Assembly: GCF_010093065.1 (NCBI RefSeq)
Contig: NZ_CP048113.1
Coordinates: forward strand, 7,024,001 to 7,088,000
Source: Chitinophaga agri
Lineage (GTDB): Bacteria > Bacteroidota > Bacteroidia > Chitinophagales > Chitinophagaceae
DNA: 64,000 nucleotides
Direction: 5' to 3'
Shown: positions 8,537 through 18,376 of the stretch, in pieces
How the letters are laid out: each line of letters opens with the position of its first letter
Position numbering within the stretch: position 1 is the first letter of the stretch
The notes under the pieces: model-generated
Told to the model about the DNA's origin: nothing
The model's database searches: none
The model's input: the letters and a program-made list of their open reading frames with translations, nothing else
Program-made: the position numbers and the translations under genes

Positions 8537-8859
8537 AAAGAGGGTGTGAATGATTTGTCCGCTATCATTCCCTGCCCTGCATCGCCAATGGGCATCTTTC
8601 CGGTATAAAACGGAAAGATGCTGCAATTACGGCAATACTGCTATTTTCGGGCTATATGTATTTTTATGGGAATGTACACTCGCCTGTATCAGCGCGAAGT
8701 AGACTGATTTTCGTTCGGGAACGATTGCGTAGTTTTTTCTATTGAAATGATAATTAATCCGTAAATATGCTGACTGTTGTTATACAATAGCCGCGCAATG
8801 CTGCGCACGACGCATATCTGTCAATACACAGTATTTCCACGAGAAAAAAAGCAAACGTT
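8537..8859. other. Intergenic region (323 bp) before the pectin locus
   Basis: It holds the MFS hairpin and then AT-rich sequence (8700-8860) that should contain the promoter of the sigma factor gene. No full TAnnTTTG match or small gene was identified. Confidence 0.5.
8592..8621 (+). terminator. Hairpin after the MFS gene
   Basis: A perfect 11-bp stem (GCATCTTTCCG/CGGAAAGATGC) with an 8-nt loop lies 55 bp after the MFS stop. The following bases are not T-rich, so termination strength is uncertain. Confidence 0.55.
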
Positions 8860-9396
8860 ATGATTGGCGCAATTAAGAAGGGGGACCACTTTGCGTACGA
8901 GCAGGTCTTCTTACAGCTTCGCAGCCGACTTTACGGATTCTTCTTACGAAAAACGCATTGCCACGAAGATGCCAGGGACCTGGTGCAGATCACCTTCCTG
9001 AAACTCTGGCAGTATCGCCACACATTAGATGAAGCAAATTCTACAGAGCAGCATGTATTCAGTATTTCAAGGACCGTTTTTATCGACTATCTGCGCAAAC
9101 GACAAAGTGTTGTCAAATGGCAACAGCATACCGTGAGTGAAAAGGTCTGTTATATCCCTGAGGACTTTGACCTGCGTAAGAAATTATACCATGTGCTGGA
9201 TGCAATGCCCGGCATGCGCAGAAAGGTATTTGAACTGCACCGGTTCTATGGGCTTTCCTATGCTGAAATAGCCGCTCATCTATCTATTACGGTTAAATCA
9301 GTGGACAATCATGTAACGAAAGCGATGCGGTTGATCCGAAAGACCGTATTGATCAATCTCTTATTACAGTTCCCCTTCTTTTCAGATTTTTTTTGA
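8860..9396 (+). CDS. ECF RNA polymerase sigma factor, Bacteroidota type
   Basis: A 178-residue sigma-70 factor of the extracytoplasmic-function class. Region 2 spans about residues 8-80 ('YEQVFLQLRSRLYGFF', 'DARDLVQITFLKLWQ', then 'FIDYLRKRQ'). Region 4 spans about 110-165 ('MPGMRRKVFELHRFYGLSYAEIAAHL' with the recognition helix 'TVKSVDNHVTKAMRLI'). It lacks region 3, as is normal for the class. It is followed 53 bp later by a FecR anti-sigma gene and then the SusCD-pectinase genes, the classic arrangement for a sigma factor that activates its adjacent polysaccharide-uptake locus on a cell-surface cue. The specific control of this locus is inferred from position. Confidence 0.95.
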   Translation: MIGAIKKGDHFAYEQVFLQLRSRLYGFFLRKTHCHEDARDLVQITFLKLWQYRHTLDEANSTEQHVFSISRTVFIDYLRKRQSVVKWQQHTVSEKVCYIPEDFDLRKKLYHVLDAMPGMRRKVFELHRFYGLSYAEIAAHLSITVKSVDNHVTKAMRLIRKTVLINLLLQFPFFSDFF

Positions 9397-9449
9397 CAGC
9401 ACCGGAGGTATTATAGCCTTTGCCGCGTATTAACATATAAGGACTTTCT

Positions 9450-10502
9450 ATGGATATCAACGATGACATGATCCGGAGGTTCTTTGACCAGGAGTGTGAT
9501 GAAGCGGAGGCGCGGGTGGTGGCCGACTGGTTAAAGGTGCATCCCCATGTAGCAGATCAATATTATAAAGAGAGCGACTGGTGCAGCGAGACTGGTGAAC
9601 AGTTGCCTGCTGCCGGTTGGGATGCTATGTGGAAGGCTGTGACGGATAAAATACGGAGAAGATATATCATCACCCGGGTAGCTTACGGACTGGCAATCTG
9701 TTTCTGTATCACGGCTGTATATATCGGCCTGTCTGATCATAGTGGTCCGGTCGCCGAAGTACAGTATGCACAGGTGCAGCAAGTGACTGACAGCTTCGTA
9801 TGCAGCAATGACAGCGATAGCTCGCTGCAGTATACACTGGATGATGGTACGCTTGTGCGTTTGCAACCACATAGCTTGTTGCGTTTGAGTCACCGGCAAT
9901 GGCGTACTGTCCGCGAGGTACTGGTAGAAGGAGAGGCGGTATTTCATGTGGCGGGAGAGCAGGGACGGCCCTTTATTGTTTATTGCGATAACCTCTCGGT
10001 ACAGGCCCTCGGAACGATATTCTCCGTAAAGAAACATCATCACGACAGAGACGTAAAAGTCAGATTATATGAAGGGAAGGTAGTAGTGAAACCTGTAGCA
10101 CGTGATGGCCAGTTATTACCTCACTTCACCAGATACCTTCAGCCGGGACAGGAGCTGGTTATTCCGTTAAATACCTATAGACCTATGCAGCAGTATTTCC
10201 TGCAGGGACAGAAAGGGACGGATCTTATCAGTAACAGAAAAAAGAATAGCACACCGGACATAAGGCCTACAGGTTGGTACGAGTTTACGAGTCAGCCACT
10301 CGCCGATGTATTTACCACATTGGAAATACTGCATGGGGTGCATATTCATTATAATAAATCCACGTTGGAAAACTTGTTTTTTATCGGCAGATTCGAGCCG
10401 GATGAATCCATAGAGGACGTCCTGGGAACGATTGCCCTGTTGAACAATCTGAGCGTAACAAAGCGATCCGACAACAACTATTATGTAAAAGCAAAGGGAT
10501 GA
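9450..10502 (+). CDS. FecR-family anti-sigma regulator
   Basis: A 350-residue single-pass inner-membrane protein. The N-terminal cytosolic part (1-72) would bind the sigma factor. One membrane helix follows (about 73-94), then a periplasmic FecR domain (about 125-215, with 'YTLDDGTLVRLQPHSLLRL' and 'VEGEAVFHVAGEQGRPFIVYC') and a C-terminal DUF4974 domain (about 272-348). That last domain is related to the STN signalling fold and would contact the outer-membrane receptor. It lies between the sigma and SusC genes with about 50-bp gaps on both sides and is probably co-transcribed. Confidence 0.95.
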   Translation: MDINDDMIRRFFDQECDEAEARVVADWLKVHPHVADQYYKESDWCSETGEQLPAAGWDAMWKAVTDKIRRRYIITRVAYGLAICFCITAVYIGLSDHSGPVAEVQYAQVQQVTDSFVCSNDSDSSLQYTLDDGTLVRLQPHSLLRLSHRQWRTVREVLVEGEAVFHVAGEQGRPFIVYCDNLSVQALGTIFSVKKHHHDRDVKVRLYEGKVVVKPVARDGQLLPHFTRYLQPGQELVIPLNTYRPMQQYFLQGQKGTDLISNRKKNSTPDIRPTGWYEFTSQPLADVFTTLEILHGVHIHYNKSTLENLFFIGRFEPDESIEDVLGTIALLNNLSVTKRSDNNYYVKAKG

Positions 10503-10553
10503 CCACGTAACCCGAAAGCCAAATTTATTTCTTAAACCAGATCTACTTACAGT

Positions 10554-13500
10554 ATGACAAGATTGATTGTCAGCATTTGTGCTGCACTTATGCTTTGTTG
10601 CGTCCAGCCATCGCAGGTAACGGCCCAGGATAGCTATGGGACGGTGAAAGGACTAGTGAGAGATGAAGACGGTACGCCTTTACCGGGAGTGACAGTGACG
10701 GCTGTCAACAGTAAAACAGCATTTAAGACAGGTGTACAGACGGACACCGCTGGTGTGTTTGTATTCTCCCGGTTGCCCGCTGGTGTATCGTACCGCTTTA
10801 CATTCAGCAGTATAGGTTTCGCTACGCAACATATCGAAGGGCATGTGGTAGGAGCAGGGGCGACTACCTCACTGGTCGCTAAACTGGTTGCTGAGTCATC
10901 CCGGTTGAATGACGTGGTGATTGTCGGATACCAGGCCTTCCGTAGAGGTGATCTGCTCGCCGCATCTTCCGGCGTAACGGCAAAAGAGCTGAAAACAAAT
11001 CCGCTGAATAATGCAGCAGAAGTACTGCAGGGACGACTGGCCGGTGTGCAGATCACCATGTCAGAAGGAGCACCCGGTGCGGAGCCTGTGATCAATATAC
11101 GCGGACGCGGCTCTATCACCCAAAGCAGCGAGCCGCTGTACGTGGTAGATGGCATCCCGATGGACAATGCATTGAATGTCCTGAACCCGCAGGATATTGA
11201 ATCTATCAACGTACTAAAAGATGCTGCGTCTACCGCGATCTATGGTTCGAGGGGTGCAAACGGGGTAGTCGTGATCACTACAAAGGGCGGACGTAATACG
11301 GGCGGACGCACACTTGTAGCGTACAATACGTTTTATGGTATCCAGCAGCTGGCCCGTAAAATAGATATGATGAATGCACGTGACTTTGTGAATTATCAGT
11401 ATGAAAGAGCATGGTGGAGAGGTGATACGGCCGGTGTTATTAAACGATATATCCGTGTGCCGGACAACTATGATACCATTGCTGCGTTTGGTGAGGGCTT
11501 TGACTGGCAGGAGAGGACAATGGGGGATAATGCCTTGCAGTATTCTCATAATGTGAGCGTGACAGGTGGTAATGAGCATACTTCCTACAATCTCAGTCTG
11601 ACGGCTGTTAAACAGGAAGGTATCCTGATCAACTCCAGCCTGGACCGGAAGAACCTGAATTTTCGTATAGACCATAAGGCCAACAAACGTTTTCGCTTTG
11701 GTTTCAATACCCGCTATACCCGCCAGCTGATCCTCGGCGCAGGTACTTCTGATGCAGGTGGTGCTGGCGCCAACAGGTTGCGGCAGTATACCCGGTACAA
11801 GCCCGTTATACTGCCCGGAGAAGAAGATGACTCCTATGACCCGACCCTTGACCTGAATAACGCCGGTAACGGTTTTAATATCCTGAACCCTTTGCTGCTG
11901 GCAGATGCGGAAGTCAGGAAACGGTATATCAATCAGCTGAACCTGAATGCTAATTTTTCCGTTGCACTGGTGAAGAATGTGAGCTTCCGTTCTCAGCTGG
12001 CTTTCAATCTAACGAATACAAACAACAGGTCCTTCGATGATACGCTCACGAACAATGCGAAGAGTAACAATAAGCAGCCGGTGGTTGTACTGGGTGACAA
12101 CCAGGTGAGTCAGCTGGTGAACTCCAACGTATTATCGTACACAAATACCGCCCTGTTTAAGACGAAGCATAGCCTGAATGTCTTGCTGGGACAGGAGACA
12201 CAGCAGACGACGACCAACGCAAATAATCAGACGATCCGCTATTTTCCTATCGGCATCACTGCTGATCGTGCTTTTAATAACCTGCAACTGGCAGCGGCGT
12301 CTACGACCGCTTATCCGCAACAGCAGCCATCCAGCTCCCAGGTACCGGTTACACTGGCGTCGTTCTTTGCGACGGTCGACTATAACTACGCACAAAAGTA
12401 TTATGCGAAAGTTACCATGCGTGCGGATGGGTCTTCACTATTCGGTGAAGAGAATAAATGGGGATACTTCCCTTCCGGTGTCGTATCCTGGCGGGTGAGC
12501 GGGGAGCCTTTCTTTAAGAGTAAGTGGGTGGATGATCTCAGACTGCGGCTTTCCTATGGTATTGCCGGGAATAACCGTATTACACCGTTTTCTTACCGTA
12601 CACAGTATATTAGTCCGTCGAATGGTGGATATGGGTTGAATGGGGTCTTGAATGGCGTTTATAATCCTTCTAACCTGGGGAATGATAAACTGAAATGGGA
12701 ATCGCAGATCGCTCGTAACCTCGGGGTTGATCTGACTGCCTTCCATAACAGGGTGAGTCTGACAGCGGACGTATACTACAACAGTTCTAAAAACCTGCTC
12801 CTGAACCAGGCTATTCCATCTTCTACCGGTTATACCGCACAGTTCCAGAATATCGGTGCTACCAGTAATAAAGGACTGGAGTTACAATTGTCGGCAGATA
12901 TTATCCGCAGGCAATCCTTCAGTTATTCCGCCAGTTTTAATATTTCCTTCAATAAGAACCGGATCACGAGTCTGGGAGGCAATAACATCATCCTGCGTAA
13001 TTCAGGCTGGTTCAGTGGAAATAACTTCCCGGCTGATTATATCCTGAAGGTAGGGGAGGAAGTGGGTACAATGTACGGATATATCAATGATGGATTTTAT
13101 ACACCGGCGGATTTCACCACGACGCCTTATGCGAATGCTAATTATCCGGGACTGACTACGCAGTATATACTGAAGAAGGATGTCGCTTCCAATGCAGGTA
13201 TCCTGGCAGATGCATTGCAACCCGGCTCTCCGAAGTTCAGGGATCTGAACGGAGATGGTGTGATCGATGCGGATCATGACAGGACGATCATAGGCCGCTC
13301 TCAGCCCAAGTGCTATGGTGGGTTTAATCAGACGCTCACCTTCAGGAACTTCGACCTGAACATCTTCGTGAACTTCGTATCCGGCCATAAAGTATTTAAT
13401 GCCAACAAGCTGGAATATGGCAGTGCTTATGGTAGTGAGGTCAACCTCCTGCGTGCTGCGAATGACCGGTGGAAAATGATCGATGAAAAAGGTCAGCTGA

Positions 13501-13892
13501 TACAACGGGCAGTGAGCAGTGGTGGTAATAATATCATTGTTGGGGTTGATTCCCTTACACTGAGTAACATCAACCGGAATGCAGGACTATGGTTCCCGTC
13601 TACAAGCGTGAACGGTTTCTATTCACAGCGCTATGCAGTGGAGAATGGTTCCTACATCCGGATTAATAATATCACACTGGGATATAATCTTCCGAAAGAG
13701 TTGTTGCGTCGCATTGGCATGAATAATATCCGTGTCTATCTGACGGCAAATAATGTCGCGACGATCACCGGTTATACCGGTTATGATCCTGATGCAAATA
13801 CAAGGAGAGCTGACCCTACTACGGCAGGTGTGGATTACGCGGCTTATCCAAGGGCCAGGACCTATGTAATGGGACTGAATGTCAATTTTTAA
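10554..13892 (+). CDS. SusC/RagA-type TonB-dependent outer-membrane transporter
   Basis: A 1112-residue TonB-linked porin that would import pectin oligosaccharides with its SusD partner. It has a signal peptide (about 1-25, ending VTAQ) and a carboxypeptidase-regulatory-like beta domain (about 30-115, 'GLVRDEDGTPLPGVTVTAV'). A plug domain follows (about 125-240, with 'LYVVDGIPM' and 'INVLKDAASTAIYGSRGANG', the SusC signature), then a large beta-barrel ending in an aromatic-containing strand (VMGLNVNF). No STN domain precedes the regulatory-like domain, although the locus has a sigma/FecR pair. The SusD start codon lies 20 bp after its stop. Pectin as substrate is inferred from the two downstream enzymes. 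Confidence 0.95.
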   Translation: MTRLIVSICAALMLCCVQPSQVTAQDSYGTVKGLVRDEDGTPLPGVTVTAVNSKTAFKTGVQTDTAGVFVFSRLPAGVSYRFTFSSIGFATQHIEGHVVGAGATTSLVAKLVAESSRLNDVVIVGYQAFRRGDLLAASSGVTAKELKTNPLNNAAEVLQGRLAGVQITMSEGAPGAEPVINIRGRGSITQSSEPLYVVDGIPMDNALNVLNPQDIESINVLKDAASTAIYGSRGANGVVVITTKGGRNTGGRTLVAYNTFYGIQQLARKIDMMNARDFVNYQYERAWWRGDTAGVIKRYIRVPDNYDTIAAFGEGFDWQERTMGDNALQYSHNVSVTGGNEHTSYNLSLTAVKQEGILINSSLDRKNLNFRIDHKANKRFRFGFNTRYTRQLILGAGTSDAGGAGANRLRQYTRYKPVILPGEEDDSYDPTLDLNNAGNGFNILNPLLLADAEVRKRYINQLNLNANFSVALVKNVSFRSQLAFNLTNTNNRSFDDTLTNNAKSNNKQPVVVLGDNQVSQLVNSNVLSYTNTALFKTKHSLNVLLGQETQQTTTNANNQTIRYFPIGITADRAFNNLQLAAASTTAYPQQQPSSSQVPVTLASFFATVDYNYAQKYYAKVTMRADGSSLFGEENKWGYFPSGVVSWRVSGEPFFKSKWVDDLRLRLSYGIAGNNRITPFSYRTQYISPSNGGYGLNGVLNGVYNPSNLGNDKLKWESQIARNLGVDLTAFHNRVSLTADVYYNSSKNLLLNQAIPSSTGYTAQFQNIGATSNKGLELQLSADIIRRQSFSYSASFNISFNKNRITSLGGNNIILRNSGWFSGNNFPADYILKVGEEVGTMYGYINDGFYTPADFTTTPYANANYPGLTTQYILKKDVASNAGILADALQPGSPKFRDLNGDGVIDADHDRTIIGRSQPKCYGGFNQTLTFRNFDLNIFVNFVSGHKVFNANKLEYGSAYGSEVNLLRAANDRWKMIDEKGQLIQRAVSSGGNNIIVGVDSLTLSNINRNAGLWFPSTSVNGFYSQRYAVENGSYIRINNITLGYNLPKELLRRIGMNNIRVYLTANNVATITGYTGYDPDANTRRADPTTAGVDYAAYPRARTYVMGLNVNF

Positions 13893-13911
13893 TTATCCCA
13901 AAGTTTATTAT

Positions 13912-15834
13912 ATGAATAGCATAAAGACGAACCGGATTTTTATCGTTATACTGATGGTGATCATGATTATCACTGGAGGTTGCAGCAAATTCCTGGAACC
14001 GGAAGCGGTATCCTCATTCGACACGGAGTACATCTTTGATAATGTACAGAATGCCCGGAAGGCCTTGCTGGGCGCATATATGTCTTTCTCCGGCGACTAT
14101 GGATATGGTATTCGTATCAGCGGTTACTGGCCGTATGATGCTGATGAGATACAGAAAGGCACGAATCCGAATACTAATGACGAAGGGCAGTTGCTGGCAA
14201 AGTACCTGGGTATTCCTTCCAACCTGCAGATCACGAATCCGTTTAACCAGATGTACCAGGGTATTGAACGTGCGAACCTGTGTATTTATAATATACCGAA
14301 GATGCAGCAGTACGTTAATGGTTCTCCACAGGAACAGGCGCAGCTGAAAAGGATGCATGGAGAAGCGCTGATCCTGCGTGCGCAGTACTATTACGAAATA
14401 TGCCGGAACTTCGGTGATGTACCCGCCCAATGGCAGCCATCTCAATATGAGCCGGATCTGTATAAACCACGTACCAGCAGGGATACGATCTATGATCATC
14501 TGTTGAAAGACCTGCTGGAGGCACAGCACCTGATGCCATGGCGTATGGAAGTGATGGGTATCGGCGACCCGGTCGACCAGCGTTTTACCAAAGGAACTGC
14601 CAAGGCCTTACGTGCGAAGATCGCCTTGACAAGAGGTGGATATTCACTGTCTGTATCTCAGCAGACGATGGTGCGGCCGGCGGATTATCTTACATATTAT
14701 AAGATAGCCCGGGATGAATGTGCTGAACTGATCGCAAACCCGGCGCAGCATACCCTGATGGCGTCTTATAAAAGTTTGTTTAAGGACTACCTGCTCGCGC
14801 ATAATTTAAATGATCCGGCCGGCGAATTTATCATGGTGGCATCTATGGCGTTTGGTACCAACTCCGACAGTAAACTCGGCATTCAGACCGGCACCCGTGT
14901 GAATGGGGTAGGAGGTGGTAACCTGAGCATATTACCTACGTACTTTTATATGTTTGACTCTACGGATGTGAGGAGAGATATTACCTGTGTGCCTTATGAG
15001 ATCACCTTTGATACGATCAAAACAGGTCATGCGATCAATGCGATCAATGATGGGAAGTTCAGAAAGGAATGGGTGACAAATCCCGGCTATGTTTTCAGTG
15101 CGGGTAACTCCGCTACTTCCAGCAGGCCTGCTATTAACAACAGTTTGCAGAACATGCAGCTAAGCTGGCCGCTGATCAGGTTTGCAGATGTGCTGCTCTG
15201 GTTTGCAGAAGCTGACAATGAATTGAATAATGGTCCCACGGCTGCTGCGATAGCGGCGGTAAGTCAGGTGAATAAACGCGGTCATGGCGGCGGATATACA
15301 GAAACACCACCCGTGATCCCTACGGATAAAGCTGGATTCTTTAAATTCCTGGTGAAGGAGCGTTTGCTGGAATTTGGTGGCGAAGGGATCCGAAAATATG
15401 ACCTGCTTCGCTGGAACCTGCTGGCTACAGCTATTCAGGAGACACGTGCACGTTTACAGGCATGGGCCAATGCCACAGATGCCTTGCACCCTGCTTTTCC
15501 CCTTTACAGCTACATGGAAGACGGACCCGCCTATGCACGTGATCCTGCTCAGTTTCCCAGTTACCTGTATTACATGAAGACGCCGCCGAGGTCGAATATA
15601 GATGACTTCAATCCTTTTCTGTATTCTTTCTATAAACCAGGACCCGTTGAATCAGCACCTGCCGGTCTGGTAAGGGTAGCCTGGTGGCTGGGCGGCACGA
15701 CCGTGCCGGCTGCACAGACATTTACAAATGCTTTTGCCAGCGGGTTTACACCTAATAAAAGTGAGCTGATGCCACTGCCGCAGACGCAGCGTGATGTGAA
15801 TCCGAATCTGAGTCCGCAAAACCCGGGATATTGA
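13912..15834 (+). CDS. SusD/RagB-type surface glycan-binding lipoprotein
   Basis: A 640-residue lipoprotein that caps the SusC barrel and binds glycan. I place the start at 13912 (MNSIKTNRIF), 11 codons inside the longest frame, because the signal peptide begins there; the lipobox ITGGC gives Cys24 as the anchor. The N-terminal TPR-like helices include 'GIERANLCIYNIPKM' and 'GEALILRAQYYYEICRNFGDVP', and the C-terminal part has 'WPLIRFADVLLWFAEADNELN' and 'ERLLEFGGEGIRKYDLLRWN'. These are all conserved SusD signatures. It forms the usual pair with SusC and is followed 47 bp later by the pectate lyase. Confidence 0.95.
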   Translation: MNSIKTNRIFIVILMVIMIITGGCSKFLEPEAVSSFDTEYIFDNVQNARKALLGAYMSFSGDYGYGIRISGYWPYDADEIQKGTNPNTNDEGQLLAKYLGIPSNLQITNPFNQMYQGIERANLCIYNIPKMQQYVNGSPQEQAQLKRMHGEALILRAQYYYEICRNFGDVPAQWQPSQYEPDLYKPRTSRDTIYDHLLKDLLEAQHLMPWRMEVMGIGDPVDQRFTKGTAKALRAKIALTRGGYSLSVSQQTMVRPADYLTYYKIARDECAELIANPAQHTLMASYKSLFKDYLLAHNLNDPAGEFIMVASMAFGTNSDSKLGIQTGTRVNGVGGGNLSILPTYFYMFDSTDVRRDITCVPYEITFDTIKTGHAINAINDGKFRKEWVTNPGYVFSAGNSATSSRPAINNSLQNMQLSWPLIRFADVLLWFAEADNELNNGPTAAAIAAVSQVNKRGHGGGYTETPPVIPTDKAGFFKFLVKERLLEFGGEGIRKYDLLRWNLLATAIQETRARLQAWANATDALHPAFPLYSYMEDGPAYARDPAQFPSYLYYMKTPPRSNIDDFNPFLYSFYKPGPVESAPAGLVRVAWWLGGTTVPAAQTFTNAFASGFTPNKSELMPLPQTQRDVNPNLSPQNPGY

Positions 15835-15881
15835 CGCAATTATTCGTAATTGCTATTATTTATGATAAACAAACATTGTCA

Positions 15882-17321
15882 ATGAAAACGCCATTCACCC
15901 TTTTCAGCCTTTTACTATTCACCTTGTCTCTTTCTGCTCAGCAATCCGCTTTTCCAGGTGCGGAGGGCGCCGGTATGTATGCATCCGGAGGGAGGGGAAC
16001 ACCAGATACGGCCACAAGTGTAATGGAAGTTACCAATCTATCGGATGATGGACAGCCGGGTAGTTTGCGGTATGCACTGACAGCGAATGCAGCTTACCGG
16101 ACAGTGGTGTTTCGGGTCTCAGGAACCATCCATCTCACATCCGCATTGAGAATAAAGGCGAATACGACTATCGCCGGACAAACAGCGCCAGGGGCGGGGA
16201 TATGTGTGGCCGACTACCCGGTGAGTATTAGTGGGGATAATGTGATCGTACGGTATATGCGTTTCCGCTTGGGGGACAGGTATCAGAAGAAGACATCTGC
16301 AAACGGTGATCCGGTAGATGGCAGTGGCGGTGATGATGCCTTCGGTGGATTAGGTCGTAGTAATATTATTGTTGATCATGTGTCTGCCAGCTGGAGCACA
16401 GACGAGGCCCTGACGATCTACCGGGGAGATAACCTGACCATCCAATGGTGTGTGATATCTGAGCCACTGAATTATTCCTATCACTTCGAAGCGGGAGATA
16501 CAGCGTATGAAAAGCATGGCTATGGAGGCATCTGGGGCGCTAAGCATGGCAGTATGCATCACAACCTGATCGCCCATTGTCGCAACAGGAACCCGCGTTT
16601 TGCAGGCGTGAGTACATATACACCTGATACACCGGGTACAGAGAATGTGGATTTCCGTAACAATGTCATCTATAACTGGGGGATCAATACGGTGTATGGA
16701 GGAGAAGGTGGAAATTATAACGTGGTGAATAACTATTATAAATATGGACCTAATACCGGAAGCGGTGTCAGGTACCGGATCTGTAATCCGGGTATGAGCA
16801 CTGCTGCCGGTTTTGGCAAATGGTATGTGAGTGGCAACTATGTAGATGGTTCTCCTGCTAATACCGCCAATAACTGGAGTGGCGTAAGTGCGGCCGATAC
16901 AACGCAGGTAAAAGCAGTGACGCCTTTTGATATTGGTTATGCTGTAGCAACAGAAGCACCCGCGGATGCATTTACGGCGGTGTTACAAAAAGCAGGTTGC
17001 TCCCTGCCGCAACGCGATACACTTGACCAGCGCATAACAGACAACGTACGTAACCGTACCGGCCGTATCATTGATGTACAGGGGGGCTACCCGCATGGTA
17101 CAGCCTATGAGCAGACGGTCAATGCATGGCCTTCTTTATGCTCAGTACCTGCTCCGGCAGACAGTGACCATGATGGTATGCCGGATGCTTATGAGACCGC
17201 TAATGGATTGGATGCGGTGAATGCAGCAGACAGAAATGGATATTCTGCGAATGGATACACGAACCTGGAAAATTATCTGAATAGTTTAACACATGACGGT
17301 AACCGTGCGACGAAACACTGA
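15882..17321 (+). CDS. Pectate lyase, polysaccharide lyase family 1-like
   Basis: A secreted 479-residue enzyme predicted to cleave de-esterified homogalacturonan by beta-elimination. The start at 15882 gives a clean signal peptide (MKTPFTLFSLLLFTLSLSAQ). The longer frame from 15831 begins at a TTG inside the region after SusD. The parallel beta-helix includes 'AFPGAEGAGMYASGGRG' at the mature N-terminus, 'ANTTIAGQTAPGAGI', 'NVIVRYMRFRLGD', 'IIVDHVSASWSTDEA' and 'HCRNRNPRFAG', a pattern common in Bacteroidota PL1 enzymes. The C-terminus carries an Asp-rich calcium-type repeat (DSDHDGMPDAYE). The lyase is followed 36 bp later by a pectin methylesterase that would supply its substrate. Confidence 0.88.
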   Translation: MKTPFTLFSLLLFTLSLSAQQSAFPGAEGAGMYASGGRGTPDTATSVMEVTNLSDDGQPGSLRYALTANAAYRTVVFRVSGTIHLTSALRIKANTTIAGQTAPGAGICVADYPVSISGDNVIVRYMRFRLGDRYQKKTSANGDPVDGSGGDDAFGGLGRSNIIVDHVSASWSTDEALTIYRGDNLTIQWCVISEPLNYSYHFEAGDTAYEKHGYGGIWGAKHGSMHHNLIAHCRNRNPRFAGVSTYTPDTPGTENVDFRNNVIYNWGINTVYGGEGGNYNVVNNYYKYGPNTGSGVRYRICNPGMSTAAGFGKWYVSGNYVDGSPANTANNWSGVSAADTTQVKAVTPFDIGYAVATEAPADAFTAVLQKAGCSLPQRDTLDQRITDNVRNRTGRIIDVQGGYPHGTAYEQTVNAWPSLCSVPAPADSDHDGMPDAYETANGLDAVNAADRNGYSANGYTNLENYLNSLTHDGNRATKH

Positions 17322-17357
17322 ACGCCGTCCCTTTAACAGAATAGAACCACATAGCAC

Positions 17358-18305
17358 ATGCAAAGGAAATGTTTGAGATTACTGTTGATGTTATTATCAC
17401 CAGTTTTGTTTTGCCAGGCGGCGAAGATCGTTGTGGCGAAAGACGGTACCGGAGATTATACAACTGTGCAGGCAGCTATCAATGCCGTGGCAGATAACAG
17501 CTTTGATACGACGCTGATCTTTATCAGGAATGGCACCTATAAGGAGAAACTGGTACTGCCAGCTACCAAATGTAATGTACATTTTCTGGGAGAAAGTCTG
17601 CAGGACGTTATCCTGACTTACGATGATCATGCTTCAAAGAAAGACAGTGCGGGGAATAATATAGGGACATCCGGTTCTTCCAGTTGCTTTATCTATGGGG
17701 AAGGCTTCCGGGCAGAGAATATTACGTTTGAGAATAGTGCCGGTCCGGTAGGACAGGCAGTGGCTGTTAGAGTAACAGGTGACAGGGCCGTATTTATTAA
17801 TTGTCGCTTCCTGGGGTTTCAGGATACGTTATATACCCATGGGGCGGATAGCAGGCAGTACTATTATAAGTGTTATATAGAGGGTACGGTGGACTTTATC
17901 TTTGGAGCTGCGACCGTTTTGTTTGATAGCTGTACGCTATATGGCAAAAAGGGAGGTTACTACACAGCTGCTTCGACACCTGAGGGGAAGGCGTTCGGAT
18001 ATGTGTTTATGCATTGCAGGGTGGTGGGTGATGCACCGGCAGGGGCCTTCTATCTCGGGCGGCCCTGGAGACCCTGGGCGAAGACCGCCTTTATCGGCTG
18101 CGAACTATCCGGGACGGTCATTCCCGCGGGCTGGAATAACTGGGGCAAAACTGACAATGAACACTCGGCATATTATGCGGAGTACAATAATACCGGGGAG
18201 GGTGCCGCGGGTCCCGGCCGCGTAGGCTGGGCACATCAGTTGACGGCCACCGAAGCAGCTGCCTACACAAAGTCTGCAATACTTTCCGGTTGGATACCAG
18301 AATAG
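17358..18305 (+). CDS. Pectin methylesterase (carbohydrate esterase family 8)
   Basis: A secreted 315-residue enzyme that removes methyl esters from homogalacturonan. A signal peptide spans about 1-21. The beta-helix carries every conserved block: 'GTGDYTTVQAAI' near the N-terminus, Q133 in 'GQAVAVRV', Q155-D156 in 'FQDTLYTHG', nucleophile D179 in 'GTVDFIFG', and R235/W237 in 'LGRPWRPW'. It is the last gene of the locus and is followed by a strong terminator. Together with the lyase it defines pectin as the target of this locus. Confidence 0.95.
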   Translation: MQRKCLRLLLMLLSPVLFCQAAKIVVAKDGTGDYTTVQAAINAVADNSFDTTLIFIRNGTYKEKLVLPATKCNVHFLGESLQDVILTYDDHASKKDSAGNNIGTSGSSSCFIYGEGFRAENITFENSAGPVGQAVAVRVTGDRAVFINCRFLGFQDTLYTHGADSRQYYYKCYIEGTVDFIFGAATVLFDSCTLYGKKGGYYTAASTPEGKAFGYVFMHCRVVGDAPAGAFYLGRPWRPWAKTAFIGCELSGTVIPAGWNNWGKTDNEHSAYYAEYNNTGEGAAGPGRVGWAHQLTATEAAAYTKSAILSGWIPE

Positions 18306-18311
18306 GATAAG

Positions 18312-18344
18312 AGGAAAATGTACACACTGTACATTTTCCTTTTT
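18312..18344 (+). terminator. Terminator of the pectin locus
   Basis: A perfect 12-bp stem (AGGAAAATGTAC at 18312-18323 with GTACATTTTCCT at 18329-18340), a 5-nt loop and a T-run, starting 7 bp after the methylesterase stop. Confidence 0.92.
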
Positions 18345-18376
18345 GCCATATGATCGTCCCCGTTATAATACCTTAT

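Noticed and set aside
10634..11209. 191-residue antisense frame within SusC
   Set aside because: It lies fully opposite the conserved SusC plug domain and shows no family pattern.
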